A DNA stretch of 64,000 bases from Flavobacterium sp. (GCF_004211145.1 NZ_SEBS01000030.1:1-64000); one strand, 5' to 3'; positions 1-6,805 are shown, counted from the first letter of the stretch. Numbers and translations: made by a program. The notes: generated by a model from the sequence alone, not told the origin.

Positions 1-48
1 TAACAAAACTGATGTATTTTTCAAGCTTGACAAAGCAGAAAAATTCAT
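1..48 (-). CDS. partial cassette ORF at left window edge
   Basis: The minus strand reads ATG at 48 followed by 15 further open codons to the edge of the window (MNFSALSSLKNTSVLL). It begins 37 bases after the predicted start of a third cassette at 85, a leader length like those of the other two cassettes (33 and 61 bases). The fragment is far too short to assign a family. It is listed only because its position fits the cassette pattern; it could equally be chance. Confidence 0.3.
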   Translation of the reverse strand, partial: MNFSALSSLKNTSVLL

Positions 49-85
49 AGTTTTGTGACTTGTGGAAATGAGAATTTCACGCTAA

Positions 86-128
86 CGTATTGCGGCAATG
101 GCGATTAGCGGCGGTTACCTGCAGGTTC
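86..128 (-). repeat. attC-like site 2 (short hairpin ending cassette 2)
   Basis: On the minus strand the site begins CTGCAGGTAAC directly beside the stop codon of the 128-493 gene. It contains a TTGC-C-GCAA inner hairpin and ends ACG at the proposed crossover; TTAGCG of the next cassette follows. The start TGCAGGTAA is the reverse complement of TTACCTGCA, the first bases of cassette 2 at 554. At about 43 bases it is much shorter than site 1. Confidence 0.6.
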
Positions 129-493
129 TATCTTAATTTAATAAACTTCCCTGTATTTGGAACCACGGTCAAATCATTCGATTTTGGAATTGTTATATCT
201 TCCACACCGAAATTTATAGTGTCATTTTTTAATTGACTTTTTGAAATTAGGATTCGATATTTGGAATTTTCGTCTTGAAGGAAAAACACAAATTTTTTGT
301 CATCAATTTTTCCCATAATTGTTTTTCCGCTTGGTGAATATTTACTATAGCTGCTTCCAGTTATCGTTAAAATTCCATCGAGTTCTTTATGTTCTTTATT
401 ATTTAACATCATGTATTTTCCTTGCAAAGTATTTTGAGGAGTTGAGAAAGCGCAAACTACAATAAACAAGAAGGAAACGGTGATTATTTTCAT
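128..493 (-). CDS. small secreted protein of unknown function (cassette 2)
   Basis: A 121-residue protein that I do not recognise. The first ~18 residues form a signal peptide: MKII, then a hydrophobic stretch ending near CAFSTP. The mature part is lysine-rich and has a beta-type pattern (GKYMML, GILTITGSSY, DKKFVFFLQD, SKYRILISKS), which suggests a small beta-sandwich or lipocalin-like periplasmic protein. It is the only gene of its cassette: the stop codon touches the start of hairpin site 2, and the ATG lies 61 bases after the cassette start. No TAnnTTTG box precedes it, so expression probably depends on read-through from upstream. Base composition is clearly more A+T-rich than in the neighbouring housekeeping genes, consistent with acquisition. 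Confidence 0.75.
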   Translation of the reverse strand: MKIITVSFLFIVVCAFSTPQNTLQGKYMMLNNKEHKELDGILTITGSSYSKYSPSGKTIMGKIDDKKFVFFLQDENSKYRILISKSQLKNDTINFGVEDITIPKSNDLTVVPNTGKFIKLR

Positions 494-554
494 TTTTTTG
501 GTTTGTTTGAATGGTCGAATTTGATTCGATTTTTTTTTCGGAACTTGCAGGTAA

Positions 555-687
555 CGTTAGGCGTGTGACGGCCGTTGCGGAAATTCGGAGAGAGTTCTCT
601 CTGCCGAACGAAAGCGAAGTTAAGGAAAATGGCGTTCACACTACCGAAAACCAGCAATGGCTCGCCACACGCGGTTACCAGCGGTGT
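555..687 (-). repeat. attC-like site 1 (long hairpin ending cassette 1)
   Basis: Read on the minus strand, the left arm CGCTGGTAACCGCGTGTGG is matched by a right arm CACACGCCTAACG followed by TTACC. The arms pair over GCGTGTG, then CG, GCC and TTGC, with one extra A in the left arm like the extrahelical base of folded attC sites. A second perfect hairpin (AGAGAG/CTCTCT inside TTCGG/CCGAA) sits in the apical part. With the first bases of its own cassette (TTACCAGCG) the outer stem closes as CGCTGGTAA/TTACCAGCG. Confidence 0.65.
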
Positions 688-796
688 TTGTTTTTTAACA
701 TTTTGGCCCTTTTCGAAATATTTTTAAAAAATAATGAATCACTGTTTACTTCCTCTGATGATTTTCCTAAAATTTCTCTTCTATTAAATTCTGAAG

Positions 797-1096
797 TTAG
801 AATTGTAAACTTAATAATTTGACTGACCCTTTCCATGCAGCTTCACATTCATCTTCGTAATCTGAATTAATAGCTAATATTATCAAATTTTCTGTTGTTG
901 GAATTGGAGATTTATATAGAATTTTATTTCCTCCACCGTGATATTCAGTGTTTGGATGAAAAGTTATCCATTCATTTGATTCTGAGTCTATAAAAATTTC
1001 GGTCCAATTTTCACGTTTAACTAATGATAATTTTGATTGAAGTTCAATAATCTTAGTCTGATCAGAAATTATATATTGATTTTTTAAGATTGTCAT
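797..1096 (-). CDS. Imm27-like immunity protein (cassette 1)
   Basis: A 99-residue cytosolic protein. The central part reads WTEIFIDSESNEWITFHPNTE, followed by YHGGGNKIL. This matches the pattern I recall for immunity protein family 27 (an Ile/Leu-rich front, a W/F-rich strand, then hGGG and a Leu). Imm27 proteins are predicted to neutralise toxins of polymorphic toxin systems. No toxin gene is adjacent, so here it would be an orphan immunity gene acting against incoming effectors. The start at 1096 (MTILKN) is chosen over the frame's first ATG at 1219, because the latter lies upstream of the proposed cassette junction at 1129. The C-terminal half (DYEDECEAAWKGSVKLLSLQF) is less typical. Family assignment is from memory. 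Confidence 0.6.
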   Translation of the reverse strand: MTILKNQYIISDQTKIIELQSKLSLVKRENWTEIFIDSESNEWITFHPNTEYHGGGNKILYKSPIPTTENLIILAINSDYEDECEAAWKGSVKLLSLQF

Positions 1097-1117
1097 TTTA
1101 TGGATTTTGTGTTTCAA

Positions 1118-1137
1118 CATCGCTGGTAACTTGTATA
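1118..1137 (-). other. attI-like junction between integrase and first cassette
   Basis: The minus strand reads ATACAAG then TTACCAGCGATG, with the proposed crossover between 1130 and 1129. TTACCAGCG is the exact reverse complement of the first nine bases of hairpin site 1. The left half (ATACAAG) belongs to the integrase-proximal platform and shows no hairpin, as expected of an attI rather than an attC site. Confidence 0.5.
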
Positions 1138-1194
1138 TCCCAGCCAAAAACACCCCCAAACCATCCCAATAAAGCAGGATAACGGAAGTTTCAC

Positions 1195-1203
1195 CAAAAT
1201 ATA
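1195..1203 (-). promoter_or_regulatory. candidate cassette promoter -7 box
   Basis: The minus strand reads TATATTTTG between the integrase stop and the attI-like junction. It differs from TAnnTTTG only by one extra spacer base. It would place a promoter ahead of the first cassette, the position of Pc in integrons. The motif is weak and its function is inferred from position. Confidence 0.25.
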
Positions 1204-1222
1204 AAACAATAATACCCAATAA

Positions 1223-2335
1223 TCAGATCATATCCAAAGGGTTCCGAATGTTCTGTACGGATGAATCCGAAACATGCGTATAAATCATCGTAGTTTTTGG
1301 GCTGCTGTGTCCAAGGAGATCCTGGATATAGCGTATGTCGGTACCGTGTTCAAGCAGGTGAGTGGCGAAACTATGCCGTAAGGTGTGAAGGGAAATAGAC
1401 TTTTTAATTCCGGCGCGAGCAGCCGCATTTTGCAAAACCGATTGGGCGGCGCGCGAAGAATATTGCCCTCCCGACGGTCCTTCAAACAAAAAAACCTTCG
1501 GTTGGTAAACCACAAAATACTCGCGCAACAACACCAACGCCTTCTGCGACAGCAACGTATATCGGTCTTTTCGTCCCTTCGCGTTTCGCACATGGATCAA
1601 CATTCGGTCACTGTCGATATCGGCCATCTTCAAATTCAAAACCTCGCTGATCCGGAAACCGCCCGAATAAATCAAACTCAAAAGCGCCTTGTGTTTCAGG
1701 CTAACCGCCGCCATCATGATCCGGCCGACTTCATCCATACTCAGCACCGTCGGCAATTTTTTCTCTTTTCTCGGGCGTTCGATGTCTTGGATGTCGATAT
1801 CAATCTGCTTGTAATTTACGAACTGCTTAATCGCATTTATCGCCTGATTCTGATACGAAATCGACTTTTTCGGCAATACGATAAATTCATAATTAAACTG
1901 GGCGACAGTACGCGGATTTATTTCCGTTAGCCCTCTTCTTCGTAGGTATTTCAGAAAGAATTCGGCTAAACCGCAATAGGTGTTGATCGTCGCATCACTG
2001 TATCGCCGAGTCTGCATCCAACGCCTGAATTTCTGCAAATCGGCATATTCAGTTTGAGAAAGCATGATCTCATTGAAATTCTCTTTCATTCTTTTCTCTT
2101 TGGCATCAAGCCTCGTTCTATCCACAAAAGCAATTTTTCCGAGTAACATCTGCGCGTGTGCTGCGTTTTCCAACGAATATGAAACATACCAAAACTCGCG
2201 CGACTGGCTCCAGGTCGCGTCGATTTCATGACTCACGACATGTCGAAGGGTTGTTTCATTTTCAAATTTCAGGGAAAGGACATCCATGTTTCGGTGCCAG
2301 ACAATGTCCAAAATAACGGTAGGTAAAGGCTGCAT
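1223..2335 (-). CDS. tyrosine recombinase, integron-integrase-like (XerC/D fold)
   Basis: A 370-residue site-specific recombinase. The catalytic set is visible: Arg in GGFRISEVL (about 225), Lys in AKGRKDRY, HTLRH (about 320), GHSS with the second His, and the nucleophile Tyr in TTMIYTHV. A SAM-like core-binding domain spans about 95-190. Ahead of it, residues 1-90 form an extra N-terminal domain with SREFWYVSYS, of the kind seen in Bacteroidota integrases that databases label integron integrase. The insert between patch II and box II that defines classical IntI is absent. It faces the cassette array and would be expected to cut the hairpin sites. The stop is 93 bases from the attI-like junction. 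Upstream is a flavo-1-like element and divergent pyrD. The general function is secure; the cassette role is inferred. Confidence 0.9.
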   Translation of the reverse strand: MQPLPTVILDIVWHRNMDVLSLKFENETTLRHVVSHEIDATWSQSREFWYVSYSLENAAHAQMLLGKIAFVDRTRLDAKEKRMKENFNEIMLSQTEYADLQKFRRWMQTRRYSDATINTYCGLAEFFLKYLRRRGLTEINPRTVAQFNYEFIVLPKKSISYQNQAINAIKQFVNYKQIDIDIQDIERPRKEKKLPTVLSMDEVGRIMMAAVSLKHKALLSLIYSGGFRISEVLNLKMADIDSDRMLIHVRNAKGRKDRYTLLSQKALVLLREYFVVYQPKVFLFEGPSGGQYSSRAAQSVLQNAAARAGIKKSISLHTLRHSFATHLLEHGTDIRYIQDLLGHSSPKTTMIYTHVSDSSVQNIRNPLDMI

Positions 2336-2384
2336 ATTCTAACTATTTGGCGTGTATAAAGCATAAATATAACAATTATTTTTT

Positions 2385-2528
2385 GAAGCTGATCCTGCTG
2401 TCCGCTTTTACTCCTCGCAATCCACGCCGTTTTTGCACGCGTCTCGTCGGGCTTCCTATGGTCGCCGCGCGCCGTCGGCAAAAACTGGCGTCGCTTGCTG
2501 TGGGGTAACCGCTTCCATCAGGGCTAGG
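2385..2528 (-). ncRNA. flavo-1-like structured RNA or repeat, copy 1
   Basis: Read on the minus strand this begins CCTAGCCCTGATGGAAGCGG and ends AAAGCGGACAGCAGGATCAG. It matches the second copy at 4665-4807 at both ends and around internal blocks (GCGACCA.AGGAAGC, GCAAAAA/TTTTTGC), while the sequence between diverges. Conserved ends with a variable, self-complementary middle point to selection on RNA or DNA structure. The pattern agrees with my memory of the flavo-1 RNA motif of Flavobacteria, whose function is unknown. Confidence 0.55.
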
Positions 2529-2588
2529 CGGAATTTTCAAAACAACGCATTCGTTAAAAACCATACATGAACTTGCATCCAAATCCAC

Positions 2589-2596
2589 TATTTTTG
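2589..2596 (+). promoter_or_regulatory. -7 box for pyrD
   Basis: TATTTTTG followed by C fits the Bacteroidota -7 consensus TAnnTTTG. It predicts transcription from about 2602, so the in-frame ATG at 2567 cannot be the start of pyrD. The start is ATG 2606 or, better, 2630. Confidence 0.6.
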
Positions 2597-2629
2597 CAAA
2601 AGGCAATGCCGATCCAACAACAACACAGC

Positions 2630-3652
2630 ATGTACAAATCGATTATCCGACCGCTGCTCTTTCGTCTCGATGCTGAAGAAGCGCACCATTTCACCTTTTC
2701 CTGGGTTCGAAAACTCTCCAAGATTCCCGGATTTCTCTCCATTGCGCGCTCACTCTACAATGTGAACGACAAACGCCTGGAACGCGAAGTCTTCGGCCTG
2801 AAGTTCAAAAATCCCGTCGGTTTAGCCGCAGGATTCGACAAAGACGCCAAACTCTACAACGAGCTTTCAAATTTCGGGTTCGGGTTTATCGAAATCGGAA
2901 CCTTGACCCCGAAACCACAAGACGGCAATCCCAAGAAACGCTTGTTCCGACTGCGTGAAGACTCGGCCATCATTAACAGAATGGGCTTTAATAACGGCGG
3001 AGTCGATGCCGCTGTCGAACGATTGAAAAAAAATAAAAACGTGCTCATCGGCGGAAACATCGGCAAGAATAAAATCACGCCGAACGAAGATGCGGTTTCA
3101 GATTACGAAATCTGCTTCGACGCGCTTTTCGATCACGTCGACTATTTCGTCGTCAACGTAAGTTCGCCAAACACGCCCAACCTGCGCGCGCTTCAGGACA
3201 AAGAACCGCTTACGGCATTGCTACAAACGCTGCAGGATCGCAATTCGGCGCGTCCAAAATCAAAACCGATTCTCTTAAAAATCGCACCCGACTTGACCGA
3301 CGACCAACTGCTCGACATCATCGACATCGTCAACCAAACCAAAATCGCGGGCGTCATCGCCACGAACACGACCATTTCCCGCGACGGATTGCTGTCGGAA
3401 AATAAAGGCGAAATGGGCGGATTGTCGGGAAAACCATTAACGCAGCGTTCCACCGAGGTCATTCGATTCCTCTCGCAAAAAAGCAACGAAAGCTTCCCGA
3501 TCATCGGCGTCGGAGGAATCCATACCGCCCAAGATGCGCTCGACAAACTCGAAGCCGGAGCCAGCCTCGTGCAATTGTACACGGGATTCATTTACGAAGG
3601 CCCGGATTTGATCAGACAAATCAACAAAGCCATTCTCGCCAAAAAAGTCTAA
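2630..3652 (+). CDS. pyrD: quinone-dependent dihydroorotate dehydrogenase
   Basis: A 340-residue class 2 dihydroorotate dehydrogenase that oxidises dihydroorotate to orotate with quinone at the inner membrane (fourth step of UMP synthesis). The N-terminal helical membrane-binding segment [20 protein letters not shown] is typical of class 2. The barrel follows, with [14 protein letters not shown] (FMN binding), [21 protein letters not shown] carrying the catalytic Ser, GVIATNTT, and GVGGI plus [10 protein letters not shown] at the phosphate site. Start 2630 is preferred because class 2 enzymes begin with MYK and the -7 box lies at 2589. A second pyrimidine-related gene, the dihydroorotase-like one at 60200, is far away. 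The HMG-CoA lyase gene follows 37 bases downstream but has its own promoter. Confidence 0.95.
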   Translation: MYKSIIRPLLFRLDAEEAHHFTFSWVRKLSKIPGFLSIARSLYNVNDKRLEREVFGLKFKNPVGLAAGFDKDAKLYNELSNFGFGFIEIGTLTPKPQDGNPKKRLFRLREDSAIINRMGFNNGGVDAAVERLKKNKNVLIGGNIGKNKITPNEDAVSDYEICFDALFDHVDYFVVNVSSPNTPNLRALQDKEPLTALLQTLQDRNSARPKSKPILLKIAPDLTDDQLLDIIDIVNQTKIAGVIATNTTISRDGLLSENKGEMGGLSGKPLTQRSTEVIRFLSQKSNESFPIIGVGGIHTAQDALDKLEAGASLVQLYTGFIYEGPDLIRQINKAILAKKV

Positions 3653-3674
3653 GAAAACGTTTTCGTAAAAACTG

Positions 3675-3682
3675 TATCTTTG
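3675..3682 (+). promoter_or_regulatory. -7 box for HMG-CoA lyase gene
   Basis: TATCTTTG followed by C, only seven bases before the ATG at 3690. It matches TAnnTTTG exactly and implies a leaderless or nearly leaderless mRNA. Confidence 0.6.
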
Positions 3683-3689
3683 CCCACCT

Positions 3690-4553
3690 ATGAACACGGT
3701 CAAGATCATCGAATGTCCGCGCGACGCCATGCAAGGCATCAAAACCTTTATCCCGACGGAGCGCAAGATCGCGTATCTTCAATCGTTGTTGCGCGTCGGT
3801 TTTGACACGCTCGACTTCGGGAGTTTCGTGTCGGCCAAGGCGATTCCGCAAATGCAGGACACGGCTGAAGTCTTGGCGAACCTCGATTTGTCGGCCACCA
3901 AAACCAAACTGCTCGCCATCGTTGCCAACACCCAAGGCGCGCAATCGGCGTCGCAGCACAATGAAATTCGATATTTGGGTTACCCGTTTTCGATTTCCGA
4001 AAACTTCCAGATGCGAAATACCCACAAAACCATCGCTGAATCGCTCGTCACGTTGCAGGAAATCCTCGACATCGCCGATCAATCGAACAAAGAAGTCGTC
4101 GCTTATCTTTCGATGGGATTCGGAAATCCGTACGGTGATCCGTGGAACGTCGAAGTGGTAGGCGAGTGGACGGAGAAACTCGCGGGAATGGGCGTGAAAA
4201 TCCTGTCGTTGTCAGACACGATCGGCAGTTCGACGCCCGACGTAATCGAATATCTGTTCTCGAATTTGATCCCGAAATATCCGCAAATCGAATTCGGAGC
4301 GCACCTGCACACGACGCCCGACAAATGGTTCGAGAAGGTCGACGCGGCCTACAAAGCGGGTTGCCATCGTTTTGACGGCGCGATCCAGGGTTTCGGCGGC
4401 TGTCCGATGGCAAAAGACGAACTCACCGGGAACATGCCGACCGAGAAATTATTGTCGTATTTCACCCAACAAAAAGCCGCGACGGGAACAAGCCCGATGA
4501 GTTTCGAAAGCGCGTACAACGAAGCGACGAGAGTTTTTGGGGAGTTTCATTGA
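3690..4553 (+). CDS. hydroxymethylglutaryl-CoA lyase
   Basis: A 287-residue enzyme of the HMGL/DRE-TIM barrel family that cleaves 3-hydroxy-3-methylglutaryl-CoA to acetoacetate and acetyl-CoA in leucine breakdown. Visible signatures are IIECPRDAMQG at the start of the barrel (ECPRD with the metal-binding Asp and neighbouring Arg), FGSFVSAKAIPQM, LSLSDTIGSS, FGAHLHTT with the His-x-His metal ligands, and the loop FGGCPMA holding the catalytic Cys. The length is normal for the family. The mRNA appears almost leaderless. No other leucine-degradation gene is adjacent. Homocitrate or isopropylmalate synthases share the fold, but the GGCP loop favours HMG-CoA lyase. Confidence 0.9.
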   Translation: MNTVKIIECPRDAMQGIKTFIPTERKIAYLQSLLRVGFDTLDFGSFVSAKAIPQMQDTAEVLANLDLSATKTKLLAIVANTQGAQSASQHNEIRYLGYPFSISENFQMRNTHKTIAESLVTLQEILDIADQSNKEVVAYLSMGFGNPYGDPWNVEVVGEWTEKLAGMGVKILSLSDTIGSSTPDVIEYLFSNLIPKYPQIEFGAHLHTTPDKWFEKVDAAYKAGCHRFDGAIQGFGGCPMAKDELTGNMPTEKLLSYFTQQKAATGTSPMSFESAYNEATRVFGEFH

Positions 4554-4664
4554 AGGTACAAGGTGCAGGGCGCAAGGCTCAGGGCACTAGATCGCGGTAG
4601 CCTGATGAGTCGTCATGGGATTTGTGTCTGCCAATCTGCTATCTGTAAATCTGCCATCTTTTTA

Positions 4665-4807
4665 GAAGCTGATCCGGCTGTCCGCTTTTAGCTTTCTTCA
4701 AAACGCCATTTTTGCCGGGTTTCCCAAGAGCTTCCTTTGGTCGCTTCGGCAAACCTGCAAAAAGAGCCGTTCTGTGTGAAAGGCTAACCGCTTCCATCCG
4801 GGCTAGG
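4665..4807 (-). ncRNA. flavo-1-like structured RNA or repeat, copy 2
   Basis: Minus-strand ends CCTAGCCCGGATGGAAGCGG and AAAGCGGACAGCCGGATCAG repeat those of copy 1 with only one or two changes. The internal GCGACCAAAGGAAGC and TTTTTGC/GCAAAAA blocks are kept, while the linkers differ. It stands alone between the HMG-CoA lyase gene and a minus-strand nuclease gene with no ORF across it. The surrounding 4554-4664 and 4808-4968 hold no gene that I can see. Confidence 0.55.
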
Positions 4808-4847
4808 GAGTCCGTTAGAGGTAATAAATCATCGTTAAGGAGGCATA

Positions 4848-4903
4848 GTAAGTTATAGCAATCCGCACAAAGCACTTCCTTGCCAAATTGCGAAATAAGT
4901 TAC
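4848..4903. repeat. imperfect inverted repeat, possibly attC-like
   Basis: GTAAGTTATAGCAAT and ATTGCGAAATAAGTTAC pair with two extra bases and a 24-base loop. The outer ends read GTAA/TTACC like the cassette sites at the left edge. It lies 3' of the A+T-rich nuclease gene that ends at 4969. The matching cassette-start complement upstream of that gene was not found. Confidence 0.3.
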
Positions 4904-4968
4904 CGAGAGAAGATCTCGAATCTCCATGAAACAGCGACATTTTGTATGTTCTGGCGCCGGCTGGGCAA

Positions 4969-5628
4969 TCAGATTATTTCTATTGCGATTCCTATGTGGT
5001 CACTCAATTTTTTATCCAGATTCCAAACGGTTTCGTTCGTCTTTCTGTCTTTTAAAATTGATTTTGAAATAACGATATGATCGATGTTTTCAGGAATGTT
5101 TTCAGTTGTAATTTCTAAATCCAAATTTTGAAATGTTCTGCAGAAATTCTCGCGTCCTGATTTTGTAAAATAATAATTATCGCAAAATGAAATATTCAAA
5201 TCTCCCGCATATATAATTGGAAGATTTACCTCAAATAATGTGGTTAAATCTTCTAGTTGTTGTTGCTGGTCAACTAAAAAATCATCACGCCTGTTTCCAA
5301 AAATTCCTACAATCGTCGCATAAACAATAAGATTTCCCAGCGGTGTTTCAAATTCAATTGATAAACTTGTTTTGTCATCACGCGTTTGAAAAGATCTTAC
5401 GATTCGATATTTCGACAAAATGCTCGTTCTTCTTTCTCCTGATAAATAAAAATCTTCGGGTAGTTCTGCGGAATGCGAATAATTATATTCTTCGCCAATG
5501 TATATTGATCGGTTAGTCTCGGTTAGAATAATTATATCCGCGTCGATACTTTTAAGGATTTCTACAATCTTCGAAATCCGTGAAGAATTTGATTTAGGCC
5601 TTTCGAGATTCCAAGTCGCAATTTTCAT
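4969..5628 (-). CDS. endonuclease/exonuclease/phosphatase (EEP) family protein
   Basis: A 219-residue protein of the EEP (DNase I-like) fold with no signal peptide. It opens with MKIATWNLERP (the conserved Asn), then DIIILTETN with the metal-binding Glu, AGDLNISF with the Asp/Asn pair, and ends with IDHIVISK and LSDHIGI, the SDH motif carrying the catalytic His. All key positions are therefore present and it should be an active metal-dependent phosphoesterase. Its substrate (DNA, RNA or phospholipid) cannot be told. The gene is noticeably more A+T-rich than its neighbours and stands alone, with a flavo-1-like element and a hairpin downstream, which hints at acquisition. Confidence 0.85.
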   Translation of the reverse strand: MKIATWNLERPKSNSSRISKIVEILKSIDADIIILTETNRSIYIGEEYNYSHSAELPEDFYLSGERRTSILSKYRIVRSFQTRDDKTSLSIEFETPLGNLIVYATIVGIFGNRRDDFLVDQQQQLEDLTTLFEVNLPIIYAGDLNISFCDNYYFTKSGRENFCRTFQNLDLEITTENIPENIDHIVISKSILKDRKTNETVWNLDKKLSDHIGIAIEII

Positions 5629-5710
5629 TCTCGTTCTTATTATTTTGATTAGGCAGATAACGCACCTGTGGTTCTGAAACTCATTAATCTGAATTGTAAA
5701 ATCCCTAAAT

Positions 5711-6805
5711 CTAAACTATGCCAATCCACCACTGATGAAACGCCCCTGGATTATCGACAAAAACCTTTTCCCCAATCATCGGCGTCCATAAATCAATCCC
5801 GCTGCCTTTCACTGATTCCGAAACCTTGAGGATCGGTTCGTCCCAGGCGTGAGGCGCGAGCGAGAATTTGCCCCAATGGACGGGCAAAAGCGCTTTCGTA
5901 TTTAAATTTTTTGCAGCCGGGATGATTTCCGACGGCAACATGTGAATGTACCGCCAGTCGGGATTGTATTGGCCGCATTCCAAAATCGCGAGATCGAACG
6001 GCCCGAATTTTTCCCCGATTTCGGCGAAATGCGTATCGAACCCGCTGTCGCCGCCCAAATAGATTTTTCTGTTTCCGATTTCTAATACGAACGAAACCCA
6101 GATCGCGCCGTTGCGTTTGAAACCTCGGCCCGAAAAATGACGCGCAGGCGTGATGTGGAAACGCGCATTTTTGAATTCAAATGATTCATTCCAATCTTTC
6201 TCGATGATTTTTTCAGGGTCGTAACCCCAGGATTTCAAATGAGCGCCCGTTCCCAGGCCGGTCAAAACGGTATCAATTTTCGGTCGCAACTTCGCAACGG
6301 TCTTGTAATCCAAATGATCCCAATGGTCGTGAGAGATCAGCAGCAGATCGATGTCGGGAAAATCCTCGACCGCATACACGTCGCTTCCCGCAAAACTGTT
6401 CGTCGTGCCGTTTACAGGCGATGCCGAACCGCTGAAAACCGGATCGACCAAAATTTTCAGGCCGTCGATTTGCATGAAATACGACGAATGTCCAAACCAG
6501 ACCAACACGTTTTCGTTCGGATCGAGACGTTTCAAATCGGTTTTTTGCGATGGGATCCTGTGTTTTGGCTTCGTCCGCGGATTTTTATTGAACAGGAATT
6601 TATAAAGTACTTTGGGCATCGTCGAACCCTCGGTCAATTGAGGCGTGAACGAAAGATTCTGGAACTGTCCGTCGCGAAAATTCGGAGATTTTTTGATTCG
6701 CTCAAGGGTTTCCGCTGACGGTTTTTTCCCGAATTCGGCGCGCTGCATGAACGCGTAGACAGCCAAAATGAAAAGCAAAATCAACGATAGCAAAGCGTAA
6801 AGCAT
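5711..6805 (-). CDS. MBL-fold metallohydrolase, UlaG/NAPE-PLD-like
   Basis: A 364-residue protein with an N-terminal membrane anchor or signal (MLYALLSLILLFILAVYAFMQ) and then a metallo-beta-lactamase-fold domain. Metal-binding motifs are GHSSYFMQIDG, LLISHDHWDHLDY (HxHxDH) and LGGDSGFDTHF, with LLPVHWGKF near the C-terminus. This arrangement is typical of the UlaG/NAPE-phospholipase D branch, which includes lactonases and phosphodiesterases. The anchor places the enzyme on the periplasmic face or the membrane. It starts about 306 bases before guaB, which is divergent. The substrate is not predictable. Confidence 0.85.
   Translation of the reverse strand: MLYALLSLILLFILAVYAFMQRAEFGKKPSAETLERIKKSPNFRDGQFQNLSFTPQLTEGSTMPKVLYKFLFNKNPRTKPKHRIPSQKTDLKRLDPNENVLVWFGHSSYFMQIDGLKILVDPVFSGSASPVNGTTNSFAGSDVYAVEDFPDIDLLLISHDHWDHLDYKTVAKLRPKIDTVLTGLGTGAHLKSWGYDPEKIIEKDWNESFEFKNARFHITPARHFSGRGFKRNGAIWVSFVLEIGNRKIYLGGDSGFDTHFAEIGEKFGPFDLAILECGQYNPDWRYIHMLPSEIIPAAKNLNTKALLPVHWGKFSLAPHAWDEPILKVSESVKGSGIDLWTPMIGEKVFVDNPGAFHQWWIGIV

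Larger units (their letters stand above)
1..1129 (-). mobile_element. integron-like gene cassette array
   Basis: Read on the minus strand, the stretch resolves into cassette 1 (1129-555, Imm27-like gene), cassette 2 (554-86, small secreted protein) and a partial cassette 3 (85-1). Cassette 1 starts TTACCAGCG and its terminal hairpin starts CGCTGGTAA. Cassette 2 starts TTACCTGCA and its hairpin starts TGCAGGTAA. Each cassette therefore ends in a site whose 5' end is the reverse complement of the cassette's own first bases, the signature of integron attC sites. All genes face one way, have no clear own promoter, and lie directly downstream of a tyrosine recombinase facing the same way. The cassettes look more A+T-rich than the flanking housekeeping genes. 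The array continues off the left edge. That it is mobilised by the neighbouring integrase is inference. Confidence 0.65.

Noticed and set aside
511..822. Open frame of 103 codons on the plus strand between the two cassette genes
   Set aside because: It runs through the attC-like hairpin and into the antisense of the Imm27-like gene, with no domain, start context or coding character.
1385..1930. 181-codon plus-strand frame antisense to the integrase
   Set aside because: The opposite strand encodes a complete recombinase with all catalytic motifs; this frame has an Arg/Gln-rich composition typical of antisense frames.
2567..2629. N-terminal extension of pyrD from ATG 2567
   Set aside because: A TAnnTTTG box lies inside it at 2589, and class 2 enzymes begin with MYK, which occurs at 2630.
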